NCBI GenBank assembly: GCA_963971535.1
Contig: OZ020594.1
Coordinates: 116,781,127-116,845,126 of the forward strand
DNA length: 64,000 nt
Direction: 5' to 3'
From: Notolepis coatsorum
Taxonomy: Eukaryota; Chordata; Actinopteri; Aulopiformes; Paralepididae
Position numbers and translations under genes: made by a program. Shown piece after piece: positions 45,584 to 57,337 of the stretch; the first letter of the stretch is position 1; each line of letters starts with the position of its first letter. The notes beneath the pieces are model-generated. The model was not told where the DNA came from and did not search any database. It worked only from the letters and a program-made list of their open reading frames with translations.

Positions 45584-45880
45584 AACGAAGGGTTATGTAT
45601 ATAACCCAGTTCTATGAGTTATGGTGCGCTCAGCACCTGGACGCCGCTGCGGCCCTTGATTTTTCATTGTGGTGAAATTTGTTGGGAAGGAGATGAGTGT
45701 GTGGCCTCACCCCTGCTTATGTAGGTAAGCGGATGGGGGTGTGGCCAGATGAATGCTGGCATTTAAAGGTACATGGTGGAATTTTTTATTCAGTGTATAT
45801 ACGCTGAAGCGAGATATATGCAGACAGGTGCTGAGCGCACCATAACTCATAGAACTGGGTTATATACATAACCCTTCGTT
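45584..45880. repeat. Inverted-repeat unit, copy 2 (297 bp)
   Basis: Arms of about 55 bp: AACGAAGGGTTATGTATATA at left and its complement at right. The size and layout match 14487-14785, and both are next to a GC-rich body in the same relative orientation. Confidence 0.6.
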
Positions 45881-46960
45881 AATTGCCCTAGAGAGATTAC
45901 AATGGATTACAATGAATTCTGAGTGAAAGAGTTCTTCACAAGTGTGGCAGTTAATCACTTTGATTCAGATAATGGGTGTTTTCTCAGGAAACAGGACTGT
46001 GATATCAGCATGATATAGCATGATTCATAATACATAGACTGAAAACGATATCCCGATCCAAACAAGTGATGGCTTATTTTGAAGGTATGAATCTGTACTT
46101 TCATATTATGTTAAAAAAAATAAAAATTGAAGATGCCTCAACAAGACCATAATGTCTATTGCTAGGCACATATGGTATCAATCCTGCTGTGATCCAACCA
46201 TGATTTCACTTCGATCACATGTGTGTAACGTTACTCCACAAGGTGTGCCATTGGTGACGATCAAAGCATCAAAAAACTACCCCACACTTTCATGCATTCA
46301 TGATGAAACATATGATGAAACATAATACCGATAATATAGATGTGATTTCAAAATAGTAGCATGTACAGGCGAGAAATTACAACGTTTAGTGAATTGCACG
46401 TATTGCTGCATAGCGTCGTTTTCTGGGATCAGACAGGATTATTCTAAAACTATAGTCATATTCACCACGGTATAAAACGGGAATGTATGGATGAAAAAAG
46501 TATTTCTTTTTCTCATATTGAACAATAGATAGGTGATGTCAAATGGGCCATAGTATTGTATCCATAGCTATAATATAGAATATAGTTATAGCCCTGCAAA
46601 CACCGCCACGTATTCCTATACTTTAGAGCGTCAGCCTTTTAACAACACATCACGCATATCGCTCCGCCGTCCAAAGTGTTAAGGTATGTACCTCGCGAGT
46701 GTTGTGAGCTCATGCTATAAACTAAAGTTGAAGTTCAGCGTGGTACACGTTAGTTTGAGAAGTTACCGTTAAGATATTTATTTATTCCATGTGGGATCCA
46801 GTCTGCGATATTCCGATTGTTAAGTCAATGACGGAAAGTAAGTGCCCAGTTTGTTGTTTATCTGTTTATATCTCGCAAATGTAACCGTGTTCTGCGTGAT
46901 TTACTGGAAGAAGTGCTAAGTTGGCTATCATGATCCTTCTTATGTTTGAGCTAACCTAGC
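45881..46960. other. No gene recognised; piggyBac-family fragment at its right side
   Basis: 46380-46682 resembles the other piggyBac-type copies (GTATAAAACGGGAATGTATG, ending CCAAAGTGTTAA at 46682). The rest shows no coding or RNA signal. Confidence 0.4.
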
Positions 46961-46984
46961 ACCGTTGTTATCCTTTCTAAATGT

Positions 46985-47082
46985 ATGTATAGCTAGCCCT
47001 TCCTGATGACTTGTCGTACAGAACTTGTAAGTCGCTTTGGATAAAAGCGTCAGCTAAATTACTAATGTAAATGTAATGTAAT
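46985..47082 (+). repeat. SINE/L2-type 3' tail
   Basis: CTTGTAAGTCGCTTTGGATA then AAAGCGTCAGCTAAATTACT and (ATGTA)n, the common tail of fish tRNA-SINEs and L2-like LINEs. Confidence 0.7.
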
Positions 47083-47364
47083 GATGTCATTTGATATCTA
47101 AATACTTTGCTATCTTCATTTCATTGTAAAATCAAAGTGAAGTCTACAGAAGAACATTGACAATTTAGATAATTAACGTTAACTAGCTAGCTATGTGATT
47201 GTGCAAATAATTTCTTTTGCGCCAAAACACAGCTCTCTCACTGTCTGACACACACAGTGCTTGTACTAACATTCGATTTTCTTGGTGCAATAAACAGAGC
47301 TAAGATAGCTAACGTTAGCTAAGCTAGCAACAATTAGTTAGCTAGCCGGCTAATTAACTAATTA

Positions 47365-48130
47365 CAGATGAAGCTCTTCAGATTTGGTGCTCTTCTACTG
47401 CTCTTCTACCACCCTTCTACCACTTTAGAACTAGCACTCAGGTGTTATATTTCGGGGGTGACTGAGCTGACCCTGGCTCCCCAAGAGAACAAAGGGAGGG
47501 TACTTGACTCAAGTGCTCTCCCAGAGAGGGGGTCGGGGGGTCCGGCCCCCAGACCTCCAGAATATTTTAGAAGACAGGTTCTGGGCAGTCTGGTTTGGGG
47601 TACTGCCCATATGGAAGTGACTCAATGTGTAATAATAATCGTGTGAAAAAATCGGAAAAGATCGGTTGGAGCTGGGGCGATTGTAAATAATTAAAGTCCA
47701 TAGTGGGAAGCAGTCCTTCCCAGCCCTCAGGTAATCCCATTACGCTGAGGGGGATTTGCAAGGAGGGGGGCTGGTAACTTAAGTGCTCCCCCAGGGAGGG
47801 GGTCGGGGGCTACTGCCCTCAGACCCCCAAGATAATTTTTAATAAGTGGGTTCGGGGCAGTCTGACTTGGGGTACTGCCCATATATTAGTGTTGCAATGC
47901 ATGATAAGTAAACAGTGACAAAAAGTGAAGGAATCGGATGGAGCTGGGGCGTTTGGGATAAAAATGTAAGATGAAGAGGTCTCCCCAGCCTGATGCACTG
48001 TGGGAGGCAGTGGAGGTGTGAAATCTGGCCCGGTCCAGAACAATAGGAGTCACAAAATCAGTTTGGCCCGTGGAGTGGTAGAAGAGCAGTAGAAGAGCAG
48101 TAGAAGAGCAAATCTGAAGAGCTGTATCTG
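47365..48130. mobile_element. DNA element with about 50-bp inverted ends and duplicated interior
   Basis: Left end CAGATGAAGCTCTTCAGATT and right end AATCTGAAGAGCTGTATCTG are inverted, followed by ATGCTCTTCTACTGC-type matches. A block of about 100 bp is present twice (47513-47620 and 47790-47890; TTGGGGTACTGCCCATAT in both). It ends 20 bp from the splice donor of the THAP exon. Superfamily unknown. Confidence 0.55.
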
Positions 48131-48150
48131 TATGACTTGTATGTACTTAC

Positions 48151-49226
48151 TGATTCGATACTTTCTTTCGGGTCCCGAAGACTTGGTACAGCTCCCTTCT
48201 TTAGCAACAGCCTGGAAATCACCCCAGCATTATAAAGTCCTTGATTCTCAATGTCGTCTTTGCAAAAATGTGCGGTGCACACCCAACTATGAGAAGGTAC
48301 AGCAGTTGGGGGGTCTCCAAAAACGAACTTGGCCCATTGCTTGCGGAGCACGATATCGTTAGGAAACGAGTGCAAGGATGTATTCGCTGCTTGGCAGCCA
48401 GGAACAGCACATGTCTTGCCCGTTTTGCTCCATGTTTTTTCTTTCTTGTTTGATATTAGCATCTTTAAACCTGACTGAGGTTCCCCACTCTCCTTCCAAT
48501 CACAACTGTCATCAGTCTCAGAACAGTCTGAAGAGAGAAGCTGGTCATCTCTAGTTGGTTCTAAATCACCAGATGGATCTAAGTTACTGGCTGGTTCTGA
48601 TAGTCCACAGTCCTCCCCATCAGGTTCTGTTTTCATCTGTCCAGTTGAGGTGCTGGGTAGAGAGTAAGCTTCTCTGTTTTTCTCCCTCTGGGTTTGAAGA
48701 GGCTGGAAGGACAGAGCGTTCTCTTGACCATCTTCACATTTCACTGGGTCTACTGTGATCTTGGAGAGATCAGCTTCTTGCAGCCCTTGATGTAGTTCCT
48801 CTTTAATCTGTAGGAGCTCTGGGTCCTGGGTTTGGCTGAGCAGTGAAGACAGAGTATTCTCTCCATCATGTTCATATTTCACAGGGTGTAAGGTCATCTT
48901 GGAGCCATCAGCCTCCTCTAGATCTTGAAATAGTTCCTCCTGTTCCTCTTTAATCTGTAGGGACTCTGGGTCCTGGGTTTGGTTAAACCATGAGGACTGA
49001 GGTTTCTCTTCATCATGTTCACTCTTCACAGGGACAGGATTATATGTGAACTTCATGAGATCAGCCTCCTCCAGACCTTGAAGCTGCTCTCCCTCCTGAC
49101 TGCTCCAGAGTTCCTCCTGTTCCTCTTTCATCTGTAGGGGCTCTGGCTCCTCCTGGCTCAGACTGGGGCTCCTCTCCTGCTGCTCAGGGGGAACCTCCTC
49201 TTCACAGACAGAGAGCTGTGGGGGGT
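48151..49226 (-). CDS. Internal exon: acidic repeats plus THAP domain of a zinc-finger protein
   Basis: Host exon. An acceptor (TTATTCCTCCCTGCAG) precedes ACCCCCCACAG at 49226 (phase 1). A donor TCA|GTAAGT sits at 48150 (phase 0). The first about 250 residues hold degenerate acidic repeats (EEEVPPEQQERSPSLSQEE, LQMKEEQEELW, LQIKEEQEELFQDLEEAD) known from fish C2H2 proteins. A THAP domain follows: CAVPGC, HSFP, KQWAKF, VCTAHF and a GAVPSL box, i.e. the C2CH zinc ligands plus the conserved Trp and AVP. THAP domains bind DNA. Codons after 48151 in the open frame are intronic. The phases let it join the exons at 60246 and 33157. Confidence 0.88.
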
Positions 49227-49473
49227 CTGCAGGGAGGAATAATAATAATATGAGTAACAAACATAAAGATGCAGTAGATAACTTTTCACCATTAACCTTT
49301 TAAGCCTGAGCGGTACCGGTACAAGATTGATATCACGCCATAAATCCATCTCTACAGAATGTATGTATTAATGTTGTGTTTTTTTCAAATGTAGCCAAGA
49401 GTAAAGACCCTAACCATGTCAAAACAGCAGTCAAAGTGTATATTGTCAGCACTATGTTTGTTTACCAATGATT

Positions 49474-50981
49474 TTAACTCATTCAGCGCCAGATGGCGCT
49501 GTTTACTGTTACTGTTGAAAGGCCAGTGCATTTTAACATGGGGATACGTGGCTGTGTTTGCAGGCCTAAAGCTATATTATAGCTATGGATCTAATAATAG
49601 TCGATTATCATTGAGTTTCTGCCGGTCAAGATGCAAAAAAACAGATAATTTTTCCATCCATACATTCCCGTTTTATACCATCGTGAATATGAGTGTAGTT
49701 TCAGGGCGGTCTGGTGTAATTTCCAAAATGCTGCGTAATGGCCGGCGACGTGTATTCTAGTAAAAGTGTTATCGTTTCTTCCCTGGACTAGCTACTGTTA
49801 TCAAATACAATTTTGATTATCGGTAGGGATGTCCCGATCCGATCACGTGATCGGGGGCCAATCACATGATTTTCAGAAGATCGGGATCAAAAAAAATAAT
49901 TTTTTTTTTTTTTTTTTTTTTACTTTTTTTTTTATTAAACAAACATGACCATGTTCACGTCTTAAACTCATACTGAGGCCTTCGTTTTGGTTTTAAATTG
50001 CATATCATCATTCATTTATTTATTGTCACAGAGCAGAAGAATTTTGCCAAAACAAACGCATTTCCTTTGATTTAATTATACATCAAATGATTTATGTCAA
50101 GGATGAGGGACATCCACTAGTTGCAGAACTTGCAGTCACCTGATTTTTACAGACGATGGCGCCATTGCTCTCATGAAGCAGCAGGTTGGAGGCGGAGTTT
50201 TTAGATTACTCCGGTTGCAATGCCTCGCTTGAATGAAGTTAACTTTTCACCTGGATAACGTCAACATTCAGGGTGAATGTAATGTGAGAAATTGGGATGG
50301 GAGAATTATTTTTTTATCGGATCGGGAAAGATCGGTATCGGTAGATACTCAAAATCACATGATCGGGATCGGATCGGGAGCAAAAAAATTTGATCGGGGC
50401 ATCCCTAATTATCTGTATTATGTTTTATCATGGATGCATGAAAGGGGGGGGGGGGCGCCCCTCTGTGCTTTGATCGCTACCAACAGAACACGCCACATAC
50501 ACACACACGCCCCGATGTAGGCATTTTTGGATCAACGCAATATTGATACCATTTAGACCTTACCTTGACCAGGATCTGTCCCGAAAAGAATATTCATGGA
50601 AGTACTGATCTCGATCATGTTGCCAATGTAATCCAGCAATGAACATGAACCCGGGGGGCCTGACCCTCATCGATGCATGTGTTATAAGCGTTTGGCTTGC
50701 CCGACTAGTTAGACCCCGCCCGCAGGCCGGCCCACACACCAAGCCACATCGTTTCAAATGGAGTGCAATAGCGGCCGCAAAGCGGCAGGCGGCTATATTG
50801 GACTTTTGCAATCTCAGACCCATCCCCAGTGATAACACAAGCTGCCTGCATGTTTTATGAATGGAATTATCAAATAAAATAATTAACGATGAAAACCCGA
50901 GTATACTATATTCGGGGGTCCTGGCGCTCAACGTTTGGCGAGTTAACCCGACTAAGTCGGGTCCGGCACTCAAAGTGTTAA
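49474..50981. mobile_element. piggyBac-type element interrupted by a hAT
   Basis: TTAA at 49474 and 50978 bracket it. Termini CTCATTCAGCGCCAGA and the complement of TCCGGCACTCAAAGTG agree at about 11 of 16 positions. The interior shares CGTTTTATACCATCGTGAATATG-like sequence with 46440 and 53633. Without the nested hAT it would be about 0.92 kb, the size of the copy at 30122-31036. Confidence 0.55.
49816..50415. mobile_element. Nested hAT MITE (584 bp)
   Basis: The element 49824-50407 has ends TAGGGATGTCCCGATCCGAT and TTGATCGGGGCATCCCTA. Flanking ATTATCGG/ATTATCTG match at 7 of 8 bases. GATCGGGATC motifs repeat inside both ends. No transposase. Confidence 0.8.
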
Positions 50982-51990
50982 GTGTTATTAGTGAAATATG
51001 AGTTTATAGAAATCTCAGCGCATTGAGTCGGAAAAAGGTGCTTATTGATGCGAGGATTTGGCGCAACCTAACTTGAGTGTAGTCTTTTGAGAGAAGAGAC
51101 CCGGGGCTTTCAACAGGCTTTCGAATAATAAAAAAAAACGACACTTCCCAGCTCACGCCAGCCCCCATCAATATTCTGACTTATAGCGTTTTTCTCTTTA
51201 TTTTCAGGATCATATCTCACGGGTGGAACAAACCTGAACGTTATTGCCATGAAATAGAACAGTTAGTTTCTCTACCTTTCTGTGAAAGTCAAGCAAAAAC
51301 GGTGTTGCAATCTGATGAAAAATGGCAGAGCAATTTACATTATAAAAAAGTAACTGTACTTACAGTAGATTTCATTCACAGTTTTTGCTGCCCTGTCAGG
51401 GGCGCCTGGTGGTACTAAATCCAGATTGAACTCTGCCATTGGGAAGGGAAGATTTGAGCTCAGTGGCAATTTGTCCACGTCTGGTCAATGTTAGCAGGGT
51501 GTTATTCACCGTCAAAGATGAAGAAAAAAAATTAAGAAAAGAAAATTGATATTCTCCTTTGGTTCCTTATAATTTACTCAAGCCTAGTAACAGACACAAT
51601 CTTTCTGACACTGGGAATACATTCCCTGAGAACCATCAAGAACATGCAAATGGACCTTGTAGAAGTGGAGAAATCTTTGATTTACTTAGGTATGTATTTT
51701 TAGGCGAATTTTCTGAAAATATGGCTAGGGCTAGAGCCTAGAGGTAAGTGAAACTCTGCAATTGAGAGTAAAACACAAGTGCTTTCAATCCATTACTGCT
51801 TGGCTACAAAATGTGCCTATTTAATACAGTGAGGAAATGTCCTCATCACGCTGTCAATCACAACTTGGAGGTTGATCAGATGTTGTCAGGAGGTGAAAAT
51901 GTAAACAAATGGAGTGAGACTTGAGGTTCTCCAAACTAAACATGATAACTATGGATAGCTGAAATACTTATGGATTGTTAGCTTGACTAA
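50982..51990. other. No gene recognised
   Basis: Scattered short frames only; no domain, RNA or repeat boundary I can support. Confidence 0.35.
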
Positions 51991-51999
51991 TTACCTTTT

Positions 52000-52186
52000 T
52001 ACTTGAGTTGGGGCACATGTAGAAACTCCTATACTGTTCACCTGATTTGGTGAATACCCTCAAATTAAAGCTGAAAGTCTGCACTTGAAGCACACCTTGA
52101 TATCATTTGAAGTCCATTGTGGTGGTGTACAGAGCCAGAATTGTGAAGATTGTGTCAATGTCCAAATATTTATGGACACGACTGTA
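52000..52186 (+). mobile_element. Tc1-like transposon 3' remnant
   Basis: CCTCAAATTAAAGCTGAAAG, TGGTGGTGTACAGAGCCAGA and the end CCAAATATTTATGGACACGA with CTGTA are the 3' untranslated part and terminus common to fish Tc1/mariner elements. The transposase and left end are missing. Confidence 0.65.
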
Positions 52187-52259
52187 TAAAGTCAGAATAT
52201 AAGCCCCAGGGGTGAATGGAGTCCCCCACCGGGTTTATAAAAGTGCGCCTGATGTACTC

Positions 52260-53340
52260 AGATTTTTGTAGAGGTTATTGAGAGTAGTATGGGACAAACA
52301 GGTTTTACCAAAAGCTTGGGTTAGAGCAGAAGGAATCCTAATTCCCAAGGAGAAAGAGTCCTCACTGTTAAGCCAGTTTCTGAATATATCCCTCCTGAAT
52401 GTAGAAGATTTTCTTTACTGTACCGGCACAGAGGCTAGCAAACTACCTAGAAAGGAATTGTTAAATAGACACAGCAGCGCAGAAAGCAGGAATTCCAGGG
52501 TTTGCCGGATGTATAGAACACACAAGCATGATATGGCACCAGATTCAATCAGCCAAGATAGAGAAAAGAGATTTACAGGTGGTATTTTTAGACCTGGCAA
52601 ATGTCTTTGGTTCGGTACCGCATAGCCTTATTTGGAGTGCGTTTCAGTTCTGTAGAGTGCCAGTGATTGTACACTTGATGAAAGCATACTTCCAAGATAT
52701 TATAATGTGCTTCTGCTTTAGTACTACAGAGTTTACAACAGCATGGCAGAGATAGGCATTATGGCAGGGTGCACCATTTACCCGCTAGCGTTCACAATGG
52801 CGATAGAAGTAATAATTAGAGCCTCAAAATGGGCGGTAGGTGGGGAGAGACGGCAGGGCGGGCTGCGCCTCCTGGTGGGGAGAGACGGCAGGGCGGGCTG
52901 CGCCTCCTGGTGGGGAGAGACGGCAGGGCGGGCTGCGCCTCCTGGTGGGGAGAGACGGCAGGGCGAACTGCGCCTCCCACCTATTAGGGCTTACATGGAT
53001 GACATGACATTATAGTGACCAGTGCCTTGTACAAAAAGGTTACTAGAGAAGTTAAATGGTAATCTCAAGTGGGGTAGGATGAAGATTAAACCAAGTAAAT
53101 CAAGAAGCATTTCATTGACCAGAGGGAAGGTATAGTAGAGAGAACGTTTTACATAGATGGAGGAAATTCCATCTATAAGGGACAACCCAGTGAAGAGTTT
53201 TGGTAGGTGGTATAATGAGGAGCTGAATGATGGTGAACAGATAGAGCAACTTAGGAAAGATTTTGTAGAGGGGATAGGAAAGGCTACCATGCAAGTTAAA
53301 GTTGTGGTGTTTCAAAGGTAGAGATTGGTTCATTTGTACA
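52260..53340 (+). pseudogene. Non-LTR retrotransposon reverse transcriptase, degraded
   Basis: RT pieces in several frames: VLPKAWVRAEGILIPK, then MIWHQIQSAKIEKRDLQVVF with LDLANVFGSVPHSLIWSA, then GIMAGCTIYPLAFTMAIEVI and the catalytic RAYMDDMTL. Downstream text (KIKPSKSRSISLTRG, NPVKSFGRWYNEELNDGEQI) continues the protein in broken frames. It is a LINE-type RT; I do not assign the clade. At least four frame changes or stops are present. A 35-bp tandem repeat sits just before YMDD. Confidence 0.75.
52841..52980 (+). repeat. 35-bp tandem repeat, 4 units, inside the RT
   Basis: The unit TGGGGAGAGACGGCAGGGCG plus GGCTGCGCCTCCTGG starts at 52841, 52876, 52911 and 52946; the last is slightly variant. 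Three extra units add 105 bp, a multiple of three, so the reading frame into YMDD is preserved. Confidence 0.9.
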
Positions 53341-53433
53341 TTAGGAAATGGCTAATGTACAAATTACAAAAAAAAACACAACATTAATTCATAGTCTGTA
53401 AAATGGATTTATGGCGTGATGTCATTGTCGGGC

Positions 53434-54376
53434 ATAACACATTCGGGGCCATTGGGATGAGTCTAATAAATCTCTAGAGGACCGGCAAATGTAAACAGAC
53501 GTGGGGCTGTTTGTAGAGCTAAATCTATACTTTATAGTATTGCTATCTGTCCATTCTCATTGTCAATTGAGTCCATAAACCGTCCCTTCAAAATGGCTTA
53601 AAGAAAAAAAAATGCCATCAATACGTTCTCATTTTATAGCACCGTGAATATAAGCGTTATACAGGATTTGGTCTAGTATATTTTCTGGAAGGCTAGATAA
53701 AGGGCTATTGGCTGCTAACGTTATATCCAATGGCATTTCCGTTATACAGATGCTACAGTTAAAACTCAAACTGCATATGATCGGCACGATCCTCAAGCAT
53801 GTATGCATGAAAGGGGGACGTCGTTTCTTATTATTGATTACCAATAACCGTGTTCGTCTAACTAGCCACATAGGCCGATCGCCTGGATGGCTATCAAAAC
53901 AATGCCCGATCGGGTTGTACTTTACGTGAAAAAGATCTTATCGTGAGCCGGTTGGATCCCCCCGAGCATTTCCCCGTTATCGATCGCCATGTGGTAGATC
54001 GATATGTCCATTGGCTGATGATAAATCCCCTTATTGCATAGTGAAATCCGCAATTCAAAACGTATCCCGTGCAACAGACAATAGCTATCGCTTCAGATGA
54101 GTAGAAAACTACATTAGATATCCAAAAAAAAAAGACAACTTCTGCCACAGGGAACACTCTATTATCGCGATAGCGCCCCTAAGAGGATCTGGCCGGTATT
54201 GCACGTTGGCGAATTCAAAGAGTAGGGTAAATCTGCAGTGCCGCTCGGCAACCTTGAATAGGTTATTAAAATGGAATAAAAGCAATAACAACTTGCCACA
54301 GATATATCCGTGCTTCTGTCCACAACGGGTGGAATCGAAACACGGAGATCTCCGTGGTTAGGCGCCATTGTGTTAA
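53434..54376. mobile_element. Probable piggyBac-family element, eroded
   Basis: The right end is GGCGCCATTGTGTTAA; the left candidate ATAACACATTCGGGGCC is a weak match. The interior shares TTCTCATTTTATAGCACCGTGAATATAAGCG-like text with 46440 and 49665. Length (0.94 kb) matches the other copies. Confidence 0.4.
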
Positions 54377-54527
54377 GAGGTTAACCTATTCACTTTAATA
54401 TTTTGTGAAATGCGTTTGTTAATATACTGCTCATGTGAAGTTAATTGGGTAAATATAATTTCCAAATAATTCAAAGGGTCACAGTATGTAGCACCTGACC
54501 AAGAACAAGCAGCAGAACCAGAGCAAA

Positions 54528-55063
54528 CAGAGGAGTCTAATGTTGTACAACAAGCAGCACCATGTGAAGAGTCTCGTAGAGGTGAACGAGACCACAGAGG
54601 AGTCTAATGTTGTACAACAAGCAGCACCATGTGAAGAGTCTCGTAGAGGTGAACGAGACCACAGAGGAGTCTAATGTTGTACAACAAGCAGCACCATGTG
54701 AAGAGTCTCGTAGAGGTGAACGAGACCACAGAGGAGTCTAATGTTGTACAACAAGCAGCACCATCTTAAGAGTCTCGTAGAGGTGAACGAGACCGCAGAG
54801 GAGTCTAATGTTGTACAACAAGCAGCACCATGTGAAGAGTCTCGTAGAGGTGAACGAGACCACAGAGGAGTCTAATGTTGTACAACAAGCAGCACCATGT
54901 GAAGAGTCTCGTAGAGGTGAACGAGACCACAGAGGAGTCTAATGTTGTACAACAAGCAGCACCATGTGAAGAGTCTTGTAGAGGTGAGACCGCAGAGGAG
55001 TCTAATGTTGTACAACAAGCAGCACCATCTTAAGAGTCTCGTAGAGGTGAACGAGACCGCAGG
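54528..55063. repeat. 67-bp minisatellite, about 8 units
   Basis: Unit starts GAGGAGTCTAATGTTGTACA and continues ACAAGCAGCACCATGTGAAG with AGTCTCGTAGAGGTGAACGA. Units are nearly identical; variants carrying CATCTTAAG recur, indicating higher-order duplication. Confidence 0.92.
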
Positions 55064-55363
55064 TTGACTGAAAAGGGAAAGGAATTACAGGAAACAAAAA
55101 CGACAAGGCTACTACTTTGCTTTGACAACATTTATGATAGCTGGAGAGCTCTAACGAAAGTGGCTAAAATATCCGTCATAAAACAAGATCCCAGTGATGT
55201 TCTACAAGAACACGTCAGCACTATTCATAAAGAGTTATCTGAACTGATGAATACAGAAGAATGGACAGCCCGGCTCATGACATGCGTTGTAAGCTGGATA
55301 ACTGCATATCAGTCACCAAGATTGTTATACAGAATATTGAGTCACAAATTCAAGGAACCTTAG
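55064..55363 (+). pseudogene. Fragment of an unidentified protein between two minisatellites
   Basis: A roughly 100-codon open frame reads RRLTEKGKELQETKTTRLLL when extended leftwards, then CFDNIYDSWRALTKVAK and SDVLQEHVSTIHKELSEL. It is helical and charged, with no Cys/His or catalytic motif. It looks like a piece of a gag-like or other helical protein whose two ends were amplified into tandem repeats. Function unknown; low confidence that it was ever a host gene. Confidence 0.35.
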
Positions 55364-55925
55364 AGGAGCGCATATGGCCTGACGCTGCTCTGTGTTAAGG
55401 AACCTTAGAGGAGCGCATATGGCCTGACGCTGCTCTGTGTTAAGGAACCTTAGAGGAGCGCATATGGTCTGACGCTGTTCTGTGTTAAGGAACCTTATAG
55501 GAGCGCATATGGCCTGACGCTGCTCTGTGTTAAGGAACCTTAGAGGAGCGCATATGGCCTGACGCTGCTCTGTGTTAAGGAACCTTAGAGGAGCGCATAT
55601 GGTCTGACGCTGTTCTGTGTTAAGGAACCTTAGAGGAGCTCATATGGCCTGATGCTGCTCTGTGTTAAGGAACCTTAGAGGAGCTCATATGGCCTGATGC
55701 TGCTCTGTGTTAAGGAACCTTAGAGGAGCGCATATGGCCTGATGCTGCTCTGTGTTAAGGAACCTTAGAGGAGCGCATATGGCCTGATGCTGCTGTGTTA
55801 AGGAACCTTAGAGGAGCGCATATGGCCTGACGCTGCTCTGTGTTAAGGAACCTTAGAGGAGCGCATATGGCCTGACGCTGCTCTGTGTTAAGGAACCTTA
55901 GAGGAGCTCATATGGCCTGATGCCG
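55362..55925. repeat. 45-bp minisatellite, about 12 units
   Basis: Unit AAGGAACCTTAGAGGAGCGC then ATATGGCCTGACGCTGCTCT and GTGTT. Units differ at a few recurrent positions (GCGC/GCTC, CTGACG/CTGATG), again suggesting higher-order copying. It starts on the last codons of the preceding frame. Confidence 0.93.
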
Positions 55926-55944
55926 GTGTTTGCATCTTCAAATA

Positions 55945-56195
55945 AATAGTAAATGGCTGCATTTATATAACGCTTTTATCCAAAGTGCTTTACAATTTGT
56001 TCCTCACATTTTACCCATTCACTCACACACTGATGGCGGAGGCAACCATGCAAGGTGCCAACCTGCTCATCGGGGGCCATTAGGGGTTAAGTGTCTTGCT
56101 CAAGGACACATCGACACGTCGCCCGGGAATCGAACCGGGAACCTCCGGATTACCAGACGACTGGTCTACCTCATGATCCACTGTCGCCCCAATTT
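55945..56195 (-). repeat. tRNA-derived SINE with L2-type tail
   Basis: On the minus strand it starts GGGGCGACAGTGGATCATGA and GGTAGACCAGTCGTC (tRNA-like head, A box), then a B box GGTTCGATTCCCGGGCGAC. The core TGTCCTTGAGCAAGACACTT follows, and the tail is GTAAAGCACTTTGGATAAAA with GCGTTATATAAATG. The order head-core-tail is complete. Confidence 0.88.
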
Positions 56196-56397
56196 CCAGT
56201 GCTAGACCTCCAGGCTTGAAGTGCCTACGTTTAATCAGGTGAACATGTGTCAGCAGACACAACCACCAAGAGAAGTGACTCAAAGAAGCTTCAAAAAGAC
56301 CAGGGAGAACTGGTGAAGATGTTGAACTAGGCTATATAATAATAATACATTCGATTTATAATGCATATATCTGGAAACCAAATCTCAGAGTGCTATA

Positions 56398-56475
56398 TAG
56401 AATAGAATAGAATAGAAATACTTTAATCATCCAGAGGGAAATTTGGCACTACAAATCACTCACAGTAAACATTTA
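56398..56475 (-). repeat. LINE 3' end with (TTCTA)n tail
   Basis: On the minus strand it reads CCAAATTTCCCTCTGGATGA, then TTAAAGTATTTC and (TATTC)n, the usual 3' terminus of RTE/Rex-type fish LINE copies. The body is not seen. Confidence 0.6.
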
Positions 56476-57194
56476 AGTAGACAAAACAATTAGTCACGAA
56501 CAAGAATAAAAAAAACTAAGCCTAAGAATAAAGAATAGAATAAGCCTAAAGTGAGCCGCACACGGCAGGCGATTTTTGCCAGGCGACCGACTTTTTAAGC
56601 GAGAATCATTTAAAATGGGGGACCCTGATGTAAACAAGACGAAAGTCTTTCTCTGGTCTGCATCCCCTTAACACTTTGATTGCCAGCATGGGGTGCACTA
56701 TTTATCGCTTGAGTGCCAGCGCTTAAAGGGGCTATGCACTGCTATTCCTAGCACTATTTGGGCAACTTTACACAATTCCTGTTAGTCTATTGAAGACAAG
56801 TTTTTTTTCAAAAAAATTCATTGTTTTATATTTCTAATCAAGTACTCGAAACCATCATTTTTCAGCCTCAAGAAATCAGGCTGTTATGGCCTGGCTCCGC
56901 CCATAAGCACTTTGAGTGACAGTCAGACCACAGTCTGCACTGGTAGAGGGAGGGAGGGAGGGGGGGGAAGAGAGAGAGAGTTCAGTTCAGTTCAGAGTTT
57001 TTATTTGCCACATGGAATAATACAATCATAGTTTCTTCATTAAAAAATCATAAATAGTCATTCCATGGATAAAAGGAGCAGGAAGAAGAATAAATCTTAT
57101 AGTTATATAGTTACCTGCCCCTTATTCCTAAACTAACATGTATTTTCTTAATGGTCGGCGTATAACCTTATTTACACAAATAATCATTTATACC

Positions 57195-57196
<2 letters not shown>

Positions 57197-57259
<63 letters not shown>
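57197..57259. repeat. (GA)n microsatellite
   Basis: About 30 uninterrupted GA units. Confidence 0.97.
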
Positions 57260-57260
<1 letters not shown>

Positions 57261-57337
57261 CCCCTCCCTCTCTCTTCCTTTTTTTCTTTCTATCACTCTC
57301 CCGTTCGGAGGTGTGTGTCGCGCGGACCTCCGTGCGG

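Noticed and set aside
45881-45900. TTAATTGCCC as the left end of a piggyBac-type element ending at 46682
   Set aside because: TTAA is present, but the following bases do not mirror the right end CCAAAGTG.
49227-49260. ATG at 49260 as the start of the THAP protein
   Set aside because: The MLLILLLFLPA start is intron pyrimidine tract read through; the acceptor CAG at 49227-49229 marks the exon start. It is not a signal peptide.
55362-55925. 45-bp units as a coding repeat (divisible by three)
   Set aside because: The units contain stops in the frame continuing from the upstream fragment, so they are not coding there.
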